Source: JBALVO01 sp036961445 (GTDB taxonomy: Bacteria; Pseudomonadota; Gammaproteobacteria; Pseudomonadales; Halieaceae). From it: a stretch of 33,271 bases of DNA. Within the stretch, counting starts at the first letter, position 1; every line of letters begins with the position of its first letter. Under the pieces are notes generated by a model. The model had not been told where the DNA came from, searched no databases, and saw only the letters and a program-made list of their open reading frames with translations. This document shows positions 8,355 to 16,994 of this stretch, one piece after another. The stretch covers positions 1 through 33,271 of the forward strand of contig JBALVO010000031.1 of the NCBI GenBank assembly GCA_036961445.1, read 5' to 3'. Made by a program: the position numbers and the translations under genes.

Positions 8355-9533
8355 ATGAAAGAAGCCGTTATTGTTGCAACAGCACGTACGCCCATCGCCA
8401 AGGCTTATCGCGGTGGCTTTAATAATCTGGGCGGGGCATCACTGGGTGCTGCTTCTGTCGCTGCCGCGGTGGCACGCGCCGGTATCGATCCAGCGCGAGT
8501 CGAGGATGTGATTATGGGCAGCGCGTTACAGCAGGGCGCTACTGGCAGCAATGTGGCACGCCAGATTGCCTTGCGCGCTGGTTTGCCGATTACCACTTCC
8601 GGTATGACGCTGGATCGCCAGTGTTCCTCGGGTCTGATGGCCGTGGCAACTGCTGCCAAGCAAGTGATGTACGACGGTATGGACTGCGTTATCGGTGGTG
8701 GACTGGATTCCATCTCGCTGGTGCAGAATGAGCACATGAACCTGCACCGCATGGTCGACGCGGAGTTGATGGCTATTTCCCCGAATTTCTTTATGCCAAT
8801 GTTGCAGACCGCCGAAATTGTTGGCCAACGCTACAATGTGTCGCGCGAAGCGATGGATGAATACGGCGCACAGTCACAGGCGCGCACGGCGGCAGCCTAT
8901 GAAGCAGGAAAGTTTGCTGACGAACTGGTAGATGTTACCTGCAAGCGCACAGTATGGGATAAGGCAACGGGTGATGCATCAGAGGTCGAAGCTACTGTAG
9001 CAATGGATGAAGGCCTGCGCGCTACTACCGTAGAATCCCTCGCTGGCCTGAAGACGGTGATCGAAGGCGGCACGATTACGGCTGGTAATGCCTCCCAGTT
9101 ATCTGACGGCTCTTCGGCCCAACTGGTAATGGATGCAAAAGTGGCAGAGCGCGAAGGCCTGGAGCCCCTGGGTATCTACCGTGGTATTGCTGTCGCTGGC
9201 TGTGAGCCTGATGAAATGGGTATTGGTCCGGTGTTTGCCGTGCCCAAGCTGCTCAAGCAGCACGGTCTGACCGTCGACGATATCGGCTTGTGGGAATTGA
9301 ACGAAGCGTTTGCGGTACAGGTCATTTACTGTCGCGATCAGCTGGGTATCGACAATGACAAACTCAACGTTAATGGCGGCGCCATTTCCATTGGCCACCC
9401 CTATGGCATGAGTGGTTCGCGCATGATTGGCCATGCGTTGATCGAGGGCAAGCGTCGCGGCGTCAAGTACGTGGTTGTTACCATGTGTGTTGGTGGTGGT
9501 ATGGGTGCTGCTGGTCTGTTTGAGGTAGCCTGA
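8355..9533 (+). CDS. Acetyl-CoA C-acyltransferase (thiolase)
   Basis: Cleaves 3-ketoacyl-CoA with CoA to acetyl-CoA and a shortened acyl-CoA. The 392-residue protein has the full thiolase signature: acylated Cys90 in LDRQCSSGLMA, His348 in SIGHPYGMSG and the general-base Cys378 in MCVGGGMGAAG. Two ATG codons are adjacent (8352, 8355); the second has the better GGAG spacing of 7 nt and is used here. It closes the hydratase-dehydrogenase-thiolase series and is followed by a hairpin at 9552. The biosynthetic direction cannot be excluded, but the context favours degradation. Confidence 0.93.
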   Translation: MKEAVIVATARTPIAKAYRGGFNNLGGASLGAASVAAAVARAGIDPARVEDVIMGSALQQGATGSNVARQIALRAGLPITTSGMTLDRQCSSGLMAVATAAKQVMYDGMDCVIGGGLDSISLVQNEHMNLHRMVDAELMAISPNFFMPMLQTAEIVGQRYNVSREAMDEYGAQSQARTAAAYEAGKFADELVDVTCKRTVWDKATGDASEVEATVAMDEGLRATTVESLAGLKTVIEGGTITAGNASQLSDGSSAQLVMDAKVAEREGLEPLGIYRGIAVAGCEPDEMGIGPVFAVPKLLKQHGLTVDDIGLWELNEAFAVQVIYCRDQLGIDNDKLNVNGGAISIGHPYGMSGSRMIGHALIEGKRRGVKYVVVTMCVGGGMGAAGLFEVA

Positions 9534-9551
9534 GTTTAAAAAGCTGTTACG

Positions 9552-9579
9552 ATACGGCGCCTGCGGGCGCCGTATTTGT
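9552..9579 (+). terminator. Probable intrinsic terminator after the thiolase gene
   Basis: A perfect 10-bp GC-rich stem (9552-9561 with 9566-9575) with a TGCG loop is followed by a short T-rich tail (TTTGT). It lies 18 nt past the thiolase stop and before the quinone oxidoreductase gene, so it probably divides or dampens transcription between the two. Confidence 0.6.
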
Positions 9580-9624
9580 ATTGAAATGGCACAACACTGT
9601 AGACACAAATTTGCGGAGTAATTG

Positions 9625-10602
9625 ATGAAAGCACTGGTATGTAAGGAATTAGGTCTGGCGGACAAGCTGGAGTTGGTGGATGACTGGGCAGACCCGGAGT
9701 TGGGTGACCACGATGTACTTATCAACGTAAAAGCAGCGGGACTAAACTTCCCCGATGTGCTGATTATCCAGGGTAAATACCAGATCCAGCCGGAACTGCC
9801 GTTTGTTCCTGGTGGCGAGTGTTCCGGGATAGTCGAGGCGGTGGGTCCCAAGGTCACCCGGTTTAAGGTGGGTGACAAAGTGCTGTCTATGGGAGCAACC
9901 GGCGCCTTCTGCGAAAAAATCGCCGCCGTAGAGTTTGCTGTATTTCCGATGCCGGAGGGTCTGAGTTTTGAGCAGGCGGCCGGCATTAGCATTACCTACT
10001 TCACTTCCTATCATGCCCTGAAGCAGCGTGCCAATATTCAGCCCGGGGAGACCCTGCTGGTACTGGGTGCTGCCGGTGGCGTGGGCACCACGGCTATTGA
10101 GCTGGGCAAGCTGATGGGAGCAAAGGTGATTGCCGCCGCCAGTAGCGCCGAAAAACTGGAACTGTGCAAGCAGTTGGGCGCGGACGAGGTTATCAACTAC
10201 AACGAAGTATCTCTTAAGGATACTATTAAGGAGCTGACCGGTGGCAAGGGTGTGGACGTGGTTTACGATCCCGTCGGTGGTGATTATGCAGAGCCAGCCA
10301 TTCGCAGTATGGCCTGGAATGGTCGCTACCTGGTCATCGGTTTCGCCAGTGGCCCTATCCCGAAAATTCCGCTGAACCTGGCGCTGCTCAAGGGCTGTTC
10401 TCTGGTAGGCGTTTTCTGGGGTCGTTTTTCGGCAGAAGAACCTGAGCAGAACCTCAAGAACATCGAAGCGTTGTGGGAATTGTTCGCCAGCGGCAAAATA
10501 AGCCCGGTGGTGACCGACAGTTTCCCCTTCGAGGATTATGAAGACGCTTTCAACTGTCTCATCGAGCGCCGCGCCCGCGGTAAAGTGATCATGAATATGT
10601 AG
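9625..10602 (+). CDS. Zinc-independent quinone oxidoreductase-like MDR protein
   Basis: 325-residue medium-chain dehydrogenase/reductase. The nucleotide-binding motif GAAGGVG is at 148-154, within a Rossmann domain that also holds AAASSAEKLELCKQLGADEVINY; SSAEK after beta-2 is common in NADPH-preferring members. No structural zinc cysteine cluster is visible. The family (Qor/zeta-crystallin, ETR, acrylyl-CoA reductase) reduces quinones, enones or enoyl-CoA. Start is ATG 9625 with GGAG 6 nt upstream; the TTG three bases earlier is rejected. It runs into the iron-ADH gene with an 11-nt gap. A role reducing unsaturated intermediates of this pathway is possible but only inferred. Confidence 0.88.
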   Translation: MKALVCKELGLADKLELVDDWADPELGDHDVLINVKAAGLNFPDVLIIQGKYQIQPELPFVPGGECSGIVEAVGPKVTRFKVGDKVLSMGATGAFCEKIAAVEFAVFPMPEGLSFEQAAGISITYFTSYHALKQRANIQPGETLLVLGAAGGVGTTAIELGKLMGAKVIAAASSAEKLELCKQLGADEVINYNEVSLKDTIKELTGGKGVDVVYDPVGGDYAEPAIRSMAWNGRYLVIGFASGPIPKIPLNLALLKGCSLVGVFWGRFSAEEPEQNLKNIEALWELFASGKISPVVTDSFPFEDYEDAFNCLIERRARGKVIMNM

Positions 10603-10613
10603 GGACGCCAGCC

Positions 10614-11780
10614 ATGCAAGGTTTTGAATTCAACACCGTAGCGCGCATTATAAATGGCTGCGGTAGCGCCCTGGAGTTGGCGAATGTGTGCCGACGCCTG
10701 GGGGTTACCAGGCCGCTGTTGGTTACCGATCCCGGTTTGATGGCTATTGGCCTGGTGCAGCCGGTTATGGCGACACTGGCAGCCGAGGATCTTGAGCCTG
10801 TCGTTTTCGACCAGGTACGAGAGGACCCACCCGAGGCCACCGTGCTGGCGGCAACGGAGTTGGGTCGCAGCCGCGGTGTTGATGGCGTCATCGCAGTGGG
10901 TGGCGGCAGCTCTATGGACGTGGCCAAGGTGGTGGCAGTGTTGCTGGGCGGTGACCAGCCGCTAACCGCGTTGTACGGTGTGGGCCAGGTAACGGGTAAG
11001 AGATTACCGTTGGTACTGGTGCCTACAACGGCAGGAACGGGCTCCGAGGTAACCCCCGTGGCGGTGATTACCACCGGTGATACCACCAAGGCCGGAGTGT
11101 CTTCGCCGGTATTGCTGCCGGATGTGGCGGTGCTCGATGCCGCTCTCACCCTTGGACTGCCGCCGGCGGTAACTGCTATGACCGGTGTGGATGCCATGGT
11201 GCACGCCATTGAAGCTTACACCTCACGTCACCAGAAAAACCCTATTTCAGATAACCTGGCGCGCCAGGCCCTGCATTTGCTGGCGCGTAATATTCGTACG
11301 GCAGTACTCGATGGTCAGAACCGTGAGGCGCGGGAAAATATGTTACTGGGCGCGTGTTTAGCCGGCCAGGCCTTTGCCAATGCACCAGTGGCGGCGGTGC
11401 ATGCGCTGGCGTATCCACTGGGAGGGCATTACCACATTCCCCATGGTTTAAGTAACTCGTTGGTGTTGCCTGCAGTGATGGAATTTAACGCGCCGGAGGC
11501 CAGCGGCCTGTATGCCGAATTAGCCGAGATCGTGATCGGTGCACCGGTGGCCGGTGGCGCAGATGCCAAAACCTCCGCCCTGATCGACGCGATGCGCCAG
11601 TTGATAGACGATGTGTCACTCCCTGCGACCCTGCATTTGGCCGGTGTTGATGAGGATAAACTGGAGATGTTGGCAGAAGATGCCATGCTGCAGCAGCGTT
11701 TACTGGTGAACAATCCCCGGGATGTGGCCTACGACGATGCCCTGGCCATTTATCGCGCTGCCTATTGGGGCGTGGCATGA
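10614..11780 (+). CDS. Iron-containing (group III) alcohol dehydrogenase
   Basis: 388-residue NAD(P)-dependent alcohol/aldehyde oxidoreductase. It has the GGGSSMD coenzyme motif, PTTAGTGSEVTP, and all four metal ligands at family positions: Asp193 and His197 in VDAMVHAIEAY, His263 in VHALAYPLGG, and His277 in HIPHG. Its stop overlaps the start of the thioesterase gene by ATGA (11777-11780), so the two are translationally coupled. Possible roles are oxidation of an alcohol feeding the pathway or reduction of an aldehyde product; the sequence does not decide. Confidence 0.92.
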   Translation: MQGFEFNTVARIINGCGSALELANVCRRLGVTRPLLVTDPGLMAIGLVQPVMATLAAEDLEPVVFDQVREDPPEATVLAATELGRSRGVDGVIAVGGGSSMDVAKVVAVLLGGDQPLTALYGVGQVTGKRLPLVLVPTTAGTGSEVTPVAVITTGDTTKAGVSSPVLLPDVAVLDAALTLGLPPAVTAMTGVDAMVHAIEAYTSRHQKNPISDNLARQALHLLARNIRTAVLDGQNREARENMLLGACLAGQAFANAPVAAVHALAYPLGGHYHIPHGLSNSLVLPAVMEFNAPEASGLYAELAEIVIGAPVAGGADAKTSALIDAMRQLIDDVSLPATLHLAGVDEDKLEMLAEDAMLQQRLLVNNPRDVAYDDALAIYRAAYWGVA

Positions 11781-12211
11781 GCAAGTCCCAGGTGCCAAGC
11801 CGGGAGGACTACAAAGTGTTCTACCCTATTACCACGCGCTGGGCAGACAACGACATCTATGGTCATGTGAATAACGTGACCTACTACTCATACTTCGATA
11901 CCGCTGCTAACCGTTACCTGATCGAGGAGGGGGGGCTGGATATCAGCGACGGTCGTATCGTCGGTTTCGTGGTGAATTCCGGTTGTGAATACCACTCCCC
12001 GATTACCTATCCCGAGTCGGTTGAAGCTGGCCTGCGCGTCGATCGTATGGGTAACAGTTCAGTGCAATATGGCATTGCTATTTTCAAGGAAGGTCAGCAG
12101 CAGGCAGCTGCTCACGGACACTTTGTGCATGTTTTCGTCGCGCGAGCGGAGAATAAATCAGTACCTATCCCCGAGAACTTGCGCAGTGCTTTGCAGCGTT
12201 TGCAGGATTAA
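11777..12211 (+). CDS. Hot-dog acyl-CoA thioesterase (4HBT/YbgC/FadM-like)
   Basis: 144-residue hydrolase of acyl-CoA thioesters. The signature TRWADNDIYGHVNNVTYYSYFD (residues 20-41) includes Asp26, the probable catalytic acid, and the HVNN motif of the 4-hydroxybenzoyl-CoA thioesterase group. The start is ATG 11777, overlapping the iron-ADH stop by ATGA; a GTG at 11765 in the same frame is less likely. It may release CoA from dead-end or slowly degraded acyl-CoAs. Confidence 0.88.
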   Translation: MSKSQVPSREDYKVFYPITTRWADNDIYGHVNNVTYYSYFDTAANRYLIEEGGLDISDGRIVGFVVNSGCEYHSPITYPESVEAGLRVDRMGNSSVQYGIAIFKEGQQQAAAHGHFVHVFVARAENKSVPIPENLRSALQRLQD

Positions 12212-12272
12212 CCTGCCTTAACGCCGACGCGGCGGCCGTATATACAGCAACTATAGACTCAGGAGTAACACC

Positions 12273-12962
12273 ATGACGGCTTTGCTTGAATTCAAGGAAG
12301 AACCCAACTATTGCATGGTCACGTTGGATGATGGCAAGGCGAATGCATTGTCTTTCGCGATGCTGGCACAGATAAACGAAGCGCTGGATCAGGCGCAGCA
12401 GGCAGGGAAAGTGATCATTATCTGCGGACGCCCAGGTAAGTTTTCTGCCGGCTTTGATTTGGCGGTAATGGGGCAAGGCGGTGATGCCATGGTTGAGCTG
12501 CTGCGCGCAGGCGCCGCTCTAGCCCAGCGTCTGCTAAAGTTTGATACGCCGGTAGTACTTGCGGTAAGTGGTCACGCACTGGCCATGGGAGCGCTGTTGT
12601 TGTTGTCTGCGGATTACCGTATAGGAATGCACGGTAATTACAAAATCGGTCTCAATGAGGTGGCGATTGGTATGACGTTACCCTATTTCGGGATCGAACT
12701 TGGCAGGGCCAGATTGGCAGTAACACATGTGGACAAGGCCATTGGGCTGGCGCAGATATATGATGCGACGGGCGCGGTTGAGGCGGGCTACCTGGATGAA
12801 GCCGTGGCGCAAGATGAGCTGTTGCCTCGTGCCATTGCAGTGGCCGGGCAGTTGGCAGGCCTCAATATGGATGCGCATAAACAAACCAAGGCTCGTATCA
12901 GGGAAAACCTGAATATGGCCCTGGAGACAGCGATCGAAAAAGAGCTGGGTAAGCCGGGGTAA
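12273..12962 (+). CDS. Crotonase-fold protein, probably an enoyl-CoA isomerase-type member
   Basis: 229 residues, shorter than typical enoyl-CoA hydratases (about 260). The oxyanion-hole segments are present: FSAGFDLAV (57-65) and SGHALAMGALLLLSADYRI (99-117). Of the two hydratase glutamates only one is kept: Glu129 in GLNEV aligns with rat Glu164, while the position of rat Glu144 is a non-acidic residue (Leu108 by gap-free alignment). A single glutamate is typical of delta3,delta2-enoyl-CoA isomerases, which would fit processing of unsaturated acyl chains. The ribosome site AGGAG lies 8 nt before ATG. Exact reaction is inferred and other crotonase reactions remain possible. Confidence 0.82.
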   Translation: MTALLEFKEEPNYCMVTLDDGKANALSFAMLAQINEALDQAQQAGKVIIICGRPGKFSAGFDLAVMGQGGDAMVELLRAGAALAQRLLKFDTPVVLAVSGHALAMGALLLLSADYRIGMHGNYKIGLNEVAIGMTLPYFGIELGRARLAVTHVDKAIGLAQIYDATGAVEAGYLDEAVAQDELLPRAIAVAGQLAGLNMDAHKQTKARIRENLNMALETAIEKELGKPG

Positions 12963-12982
12963 CTGGTGCAAGGAGCATCGGG

Positions 12983-13366
12983 TTGAAAATTATGCATCAA
13001 GGGCATTGTTTGTGCGGGCAGCTGCGTTTCGCGACAGTTGGTCAACCCGGCTGGGTTTCGTATTGTCATTGCAGTTCTTGTCGGCGGCACACGGCATCGC
13101 CGATAAGCTGTTTCGTTAATTTCAAAATCGAGCAAGTCAGTTTTTCCGGTGCAAGAACTTTGTATGAATCTTCCGAAGGGGTAACGCGCAGTCATTGCAG
13201 CGTTTGTGGCACGCCTATCTCATACGAAACCATGCGCAGGGCTAACGAGATTGACTTATACCTTAACGCTTTTGATGATCCACAGTGCTTTCAACCCCAG
13301 GGACATGCATTTTTTGCCGAGCACATCCCGTGGTTTGATACCCGCGATGACCTGCCCAGGGAGTAG
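12983..13366 (+). CDS. GFA/Mss4-like zinc-binding protein
   Basis: 127-residue protein of the glutathione-dependent formaldehyde-activating enzyme (GFA/CENP-V) fold. Zinc ligands are visible as CLCG (Cys9, Cys11), CHCSSC (Cys28, Cys30, Cys33) and CSVCG (Cys72, Cys75). AAGGAG sits 7 nt before a TTG codon at 12983 and 16 nt before the first ATG (12992), so the TTG start is preferred. Members are often annotated as aldehyde-activating, but most have no proven activity. It converges with the MFS gene; the 50-bp gap has no clear terminator. Confidence 0.85.
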   Translation: MKIMHQGHCLCGQLRFATVGQPGWVSYCHCSSCRRHTASPISCFVNFKIEQVSFSGARTLYESSEGVTRSHCSVCGTPISYETMRRANEIDLYLNAFDDPQCFQPQGHAFFAEHIPWFDTRDDLPRE

Positions 13367-13416
13367 GCTGCAATAGCGATTGTGATTGTGGATGGTTGCA
13401 ATTGGGGGCTATCGCG

Positions 13417-14634
13417 TTAGCGGCTGCGCTCTGGCCTGTCGGTGAGCTGGCGGTGGTTAAGTAACAGCATCAGCAGTACTAATAAAAACACAGTGGCACT
13501 GAAGATCGGCGCTAATGGGCCGTGAATTTGATAAAGCGCACCGGCGCAGATCGGCCCGGCGACAAAACCGATGGCCGGACAGGAGCTAACCAGGCCAGCC
13601 GCAGCGCCCTGTTCCTGTGGCGAGACAGCCAGTGAGGCGCCGGCGGAAATGGCGGGCATACACAGACCGAGGCCGGTACCCAGGAAACCCATACCCACAG
13701 CCAGTACCGAGAAAGTTTCGAACAGTGAGATGATTACCGCTCCGCAAAACAATGACAATAAGCCCAGGCCAATGAACTGGACGGTCTTGAGCTTGAGTCG
13801 CTGCATGACGGTTACCTGAATGAGGAAGGTAAAGGTAGCGGAGACCATCAATGCCGCCCCGGTCATTTGTGCGGTCTCGATACCGCTGAGTCCCAGTTTG
13901 TCTTGCAGTTGAAAGCCCAGTGTTTGTTGTATCCCTGAGAACCCTACGAACAGACCAACTGCTGTCGCCAGTAGTAGCATTATGCGTCGGTCGGTGAGCC
14001 GCAGTCGAACGCTAACCTGGCGGGAGGTCAGGTCCTGCCGTGGCGTGACTGGCAGTTGCCACCACACCAGTGCCGCAGCGAGCGCCGCCAGCCCCGCTGC
14101 GAAATACAGGGGTGCCAGTAGGCCGAAGATAGCCAGAGCGCCACTGACGGCGGGTCCCAAAATCGTGCCCATGCTGTTGGCGGTGCCCAGCCTTGCCATG
14201 GTTTTGGTGCGTTGTTCGCGGTTGGAGTGATCAGCGGCATAGGCAGTGGCTGCCGGGTTGGTCGCAGACATGATAATGGACTGGCCACAGCGCGCGATGA
14301 GCAATACCACGTATAAAACCGTGCCACTCAAAAGACCGGTGAGGCCGGCCTGGAATACACTGGTAAACACCAGTGTGCCCAGCGTATAACCGATCAGACC
14401 GGTGATGATAATAGGCTTGCGTCCAACGCGATCGCTCAAGCGGCCCCAGCGCGGCGCAACCACGCCAAACACCAGGGCGGAGATGGCGATGATTGAGGTA
14501 ATCTGCAATTCCCCCAGGCGCACCTCCCGCCCCAGGGGTGCGAGGATAGCGAATACCAGTGACTGGCCCATCCCGGTCGCCATAAGGGCCAGGATGAGTA
14601 CAGTCAGCTGGTGGCGACTCAGTTGCGTCGGCAC
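13417..14634 (-). CDS. MFS transporter (DHA1-like)
   Basis: 405-residue, roughly 12-helix inner membrane permease of the major facilitator superfamily. The loop 2-3 motif A is intact (GRLSDRVGRKP, 64-74), and the charged central loop near 195-215 divides two hydrophobic halves. The start is GTG 14634 with GGAGG 8 nt upstream. It is the last gene of the SDR-TetR-ACAD-ACAD operon, 21 nt after the ACAD stop, so it probably moves a substrate or product of that pathway, or acts as an efflux pump controlled by the TetR protein. The direction of transport is unknown. Confidence 0.88.
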   Translation of the reverse strand: MPTQLSRHQLTVLILALMATGMGQSLVFAILAPLGREVRLGELQITSIIAISALVFGVVAPRWGRLSDRVGRKPIIITGLIGYTLGTLVFTSVFQAGLTGLLSGTVLYVVLLIARCGQSIIMSATNPAATAYAADHSNREQRTKTMARLGTANSMGTILGPAVSGALAIFGLLAPLYFAAGLAALAAALVWWQLPVTPRQDLTSRQVSVRLRLTDRRIMLLLATAVGLFVGFSGIQQTLGFQLQDKLGLSGIETAQMTGAALMVSATFTFLIQVTVMQRLKLKTVQFIGLGLLSLFCGAVIISLFETFSVLAVGMGFLGTGLGLCMPAISAGASLAVSPQEQGAAAGLVSSCPAIGFVAGPICAGALYQIHGPLAPIFSATVFLLVLLMLLLNHRQLTDRPERSR

Positions 14635-14655
14635 GTGCCGGGCCTCCGGTGCAGC

Positions 14656-15852
14656 CTACTTCAATTCAGAGGATGATTTGCCCAGTACCCTGCGCGCCAC
14701 GATAAGCTGTTGTATTTGCTGGGTGCCCTCGAAAATATCGATAATTTTGGAATCCCGTGCAAATTTCTCCAGCAAGTCGTTCTCGCTGTAACCCAGACTC
14801 TGGCACAACTCCACGCAGCGCAATGTAACGTAGTTGCCCATGCGTCCTGCCTTGGCTTTGCACATGGACGCTTCCATAGAATTGGGTTGGCCATTGTCTG
14901 CCATCCAGGCCGCCTTTTGCACCAACAGTTTCGCGCCGTTCCACTCTGCTTCCATACGGTATAATTCAGCCTGCACCGCAGAGGCGTTGTCAGGTTTTTT
15001 GTCGAAGGTCAGTTCTACACCCTCGCGAGCCAGAATTTCACGACATAGGTCCAGGGCGGCGCGGCCCGCGCCCAGCGCCATCGCTGCCACTGGTGGGCGG
15101 GTGTTGTCAAAAGTTTGCATAACGCCGCCAAAGGCTTTTTTGCGACCCTCGGCGTCAGTAGCGACTGTGGCGCTACCCAGCAGGTTTGCTTTTGGGATGC
15201 GACAATCACTGAAGCTGATAGCCGCGGTATCCGAAGCGCGTATGCCCATCTTGTGTTCCAGCCGTGTGACCTCGCAGCCGGGCGTGCCCTTCTTTACAAT
15301 AAAGGATTTTATGGCGGCTTTACCGGCAGCTTTGTCCAGTGTGGCCCACACTACCAGCGTGTCGCAACGTCCCCCGGCGGTGACATAAATTTTCTCGCCG
15401 TTGATTATCCATTCGTCGCCATCAAGTACCGCAGTTGTGCTGATATTGGCTGAGTCGGAGCCGGTGCCCGGTTCAGTGATACACATGGCGGCGTAGGATT
15501 TACCATGCTCCGCTATCTGCTCTGGCGTGCCCACCGCATTGATTGCCGCATTGCCCAGTCCGCGACCTGGCATCGACAGCATCAGGCCTACATCTCCCCA
15601 ACACAATGCCTCATAGGCACTGACCGCCATTAAATTGGCGCCGTTTCTAACGCCGCCCTCTTTGTCGTTGGAGCCTCCTGCAGCCGCTGCAGCGCCGCCG
15701 CCCAATAGTTTGGCGACTTCTTCCATTTCTTGCGGATAGCTGTGCTCTTCACGATCATATTTGCGCGAGTAGGGGCGCATCATGTGCTCGGCTACCATGC
15801 GCAAATTGTTGTAAGTTTCCTGATGTTTTTCGGCTAGTTCCAGATTGATCAT
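14656..15852 (-). CDS. Acyl-CoA dehydrogenase, catalytic-base subunit (second pair)
   Basis: 398-residue ACAD starting at ATG 15852, with AGGAGAGAG upstream; the frame stays open a further 375 nt but that part overlaps the preceding ACAD in another frame and is not real. Motifs: CITEPGTGSDSANI near 151-164, INGEKIYVTAGG, and IIDIFEGTQQIQQL with catalytic Glu375. The region where RxxFG should lie reads LAREGVELTFDKKPDN, so that FAD-contact motif is missing. The preceding gene (26 nt upstream) has RxxFG and lacks a normal Glu. A run of Gly/Ala (LLGGGAAAAAGG, near 51-62) in the N-terminal domain is unusual. Confidence 0.9.
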   Translation of the reverse strand: MINLELAEKHQETYNNLRMVAEHMMRPYSRKYDREEHSYPQEMEEVAKLLGGGAAAAAGGSNDKEGGVRNGANLMAVSAYEALCWGDVGLMLSMPGRGLGNAAINAVGTPEQIAEHGKSYAAMCITEPGTGSDSANISTTAVLDGDEWIINGEKIYVTAGGRCDTLVVWATLDKAAGKAAIKSFIVKKGTPGCEVTRLEHKMGIRASDTAAISFSDCRIPKANLLGSATVATDAEGRKKAFGGVMQTFDNTRPPVAAMALGAGRAALDLCREILAREGVELTFDKKPDNASAVQAELYRMEAEWNGAKLLVQKAAWMADNGQPNSMEASMCKAKAGRMGNYVTLRCVELCQSLGYSENDLLEKFARDSKIIDIFEGTQQIQQLIVARRVLGKSSSELK

Positions 15853-15878
15853 ATTCTCTCTCCTGAGCTGTTGAGCGG

Positions 15879-16994
15879 CTATACGCTGGCGACGCCATCC
15901 AAAATGGCGATGGCCCGTAGATTGCGGTACCACATCTCCACCGGGTGTTCCCGACAAAAACCGTGACCGCCCAGTAATTGCACGCCATCGGTGCCTATTT
16001 TCATCGCGTGTTCCGCGCAGAACACCTTGGCCAGATAGGCCTGTTCGTGAAAATCCAGACCCTGTTCCGCGCGGGAGGCGGCGCGCCAGGTCATCAGGCG
16101 CATGGCATCGAGTTCGATGGCGATATCGGCGATCATAAATGCCACTGACTGGCGGTTGCTGATGGGTTCGCCGAAGGCAACGCGCTCGTTGCAGTATGGC
16201 GTCACGTAGTCGAGGACGGCCTGGCAAGTGCCGACCGCCAGGGCACAGATACCGATGCGAGACAGGTCAATAAAACGCTGCAGGTCGAACCGTCCGTTGC
16301 CCAGCAGGGCAGAGGCCGGCAGTTGCACCTGATCAAATTCCAGGGTGGCCATTTGCACCGTGCGCAACCCCATATTACTTTCCTCGGTGCGTGTCATGCC
16401 CGTTGGCGTGCCCTCCACAATAAAGGCTGCCGCGTCGCCGTTATCCACGGTTGCTATCACCAGTATCAGTTCGGCATCCAGGCCCAGCGGCACCATGGTC
16501 TTGGTGCCGCTAAGGCTGTAACCAGCGGCGTTGCTACTGGCGCGGGTGCTCAGCTGCGTCGGTTCGAAGGTGGCTCGCGGTTCTTGCAGCGCCGTGGTAG
16601 CAGGGGTGAACTCCCCGGAGCAGAACAGGGGCAGATACTGTTCGCGCTGGGCAGCGCTGCCCTGGTCCAACAGGGTATTGACGAAGGCCAGCGGACTGAT
16701 TGCACCCAGGGCCATTGCCAGGTCGCCGTGTGCCAGATCCTCCTGGATCAACACGTTGGAAACCGGTGAGCGGTCCATGCCGGCACCTCCCAGAGCTTCA
16801 GGTATGGGTAGCAGGGCTAAACCCAGGTCAGCGGTTTTGGGGTAAAAATCCGGCGGTGTACTGTTGGTCTCATCGGCGGATTTGGCCTGTGCACGAATTT
16901 CTGCTGCGGCGAAGCGCTGCATGGTTTCGCGGTTCATGCGTTGATCGTCGGTGAGGCTCAGGTCGAACAACAGGTTCTCAGCTGTGTTGGTCAT
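15879..16994 (-). CDS. Acyl-CoA dehydrogenase, FAD-contact subunit (second pair)
   Basis: 371-residue ACAD-fold protein. It keeps the FAD-contact motif RVAFGEPISNRQ from Arg271 and the C-terminal GGHGFCREHPVEMWYRN. It ends at AIAILDGVASV: the position of the catalytic Glu is Asp366 and the chain stops five residues later, so the segment after the usual EGT motif is missing. The TEPxAGSD loop is also degenerate (LQEPRATFEP). It overlaps the tetR stop by ATGA (16991-16994), with AAGAGGAAAC before the start. With the following gene it forms the second complementary ACAD pair in this window. Confidence 0.88.
   Translation of the reverse strand: MTNTAENLLFDLSLTDDQRMNRETMQRFAAAEIRAQAKSADETNSTPPDFYPKTADLGLALLPIPEALGGAGMDRSPVSNVLIQEDLAHGDLAMALGAISPLAFVNTLLDQGSAAQREQYLPLFCSGEFTPATTALQEPRATFEPTQLSTRASSNAAGYSLSGTKTMVPLGLDAELILVIATVDNGDAAAFIVEGTPTGMTRTEESNMGLRTVQMATLEFDQVQLPASALLGNGRFDLQRFIDLSRIGICALAVGTCQAVLDYVTPYCNERVAFGEPISNRQSVAFMIADIAIELDAMRLMTWRAASRAEQGLDFHEQAYLAKVFCAEHAMKIGTDGVQLLGGHGFCREHPVEMWYRNLRAIAILDGVASV

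Noticed and set aside
9099..9992. 297-codon open frame on the minus strand across the thiolase and quinone oxidoreductase genes
   Set aside because: It is antisense to two firmly identified genes and its intergenic terminator; the product has no domain pattern.
13367..13416. Terminator between the convergent GFA-like and MFS genes
   Set aside because: Only short, imperfect inverted repeats and no T-tract were found.
15853..16227. N-terminal extension of the second-pair ACAD to 523 residues
   Set aside because: The extension overlaps the preceding ACAD in another frame; ATG 15852 with a strong ribosome site gives a normal family length.
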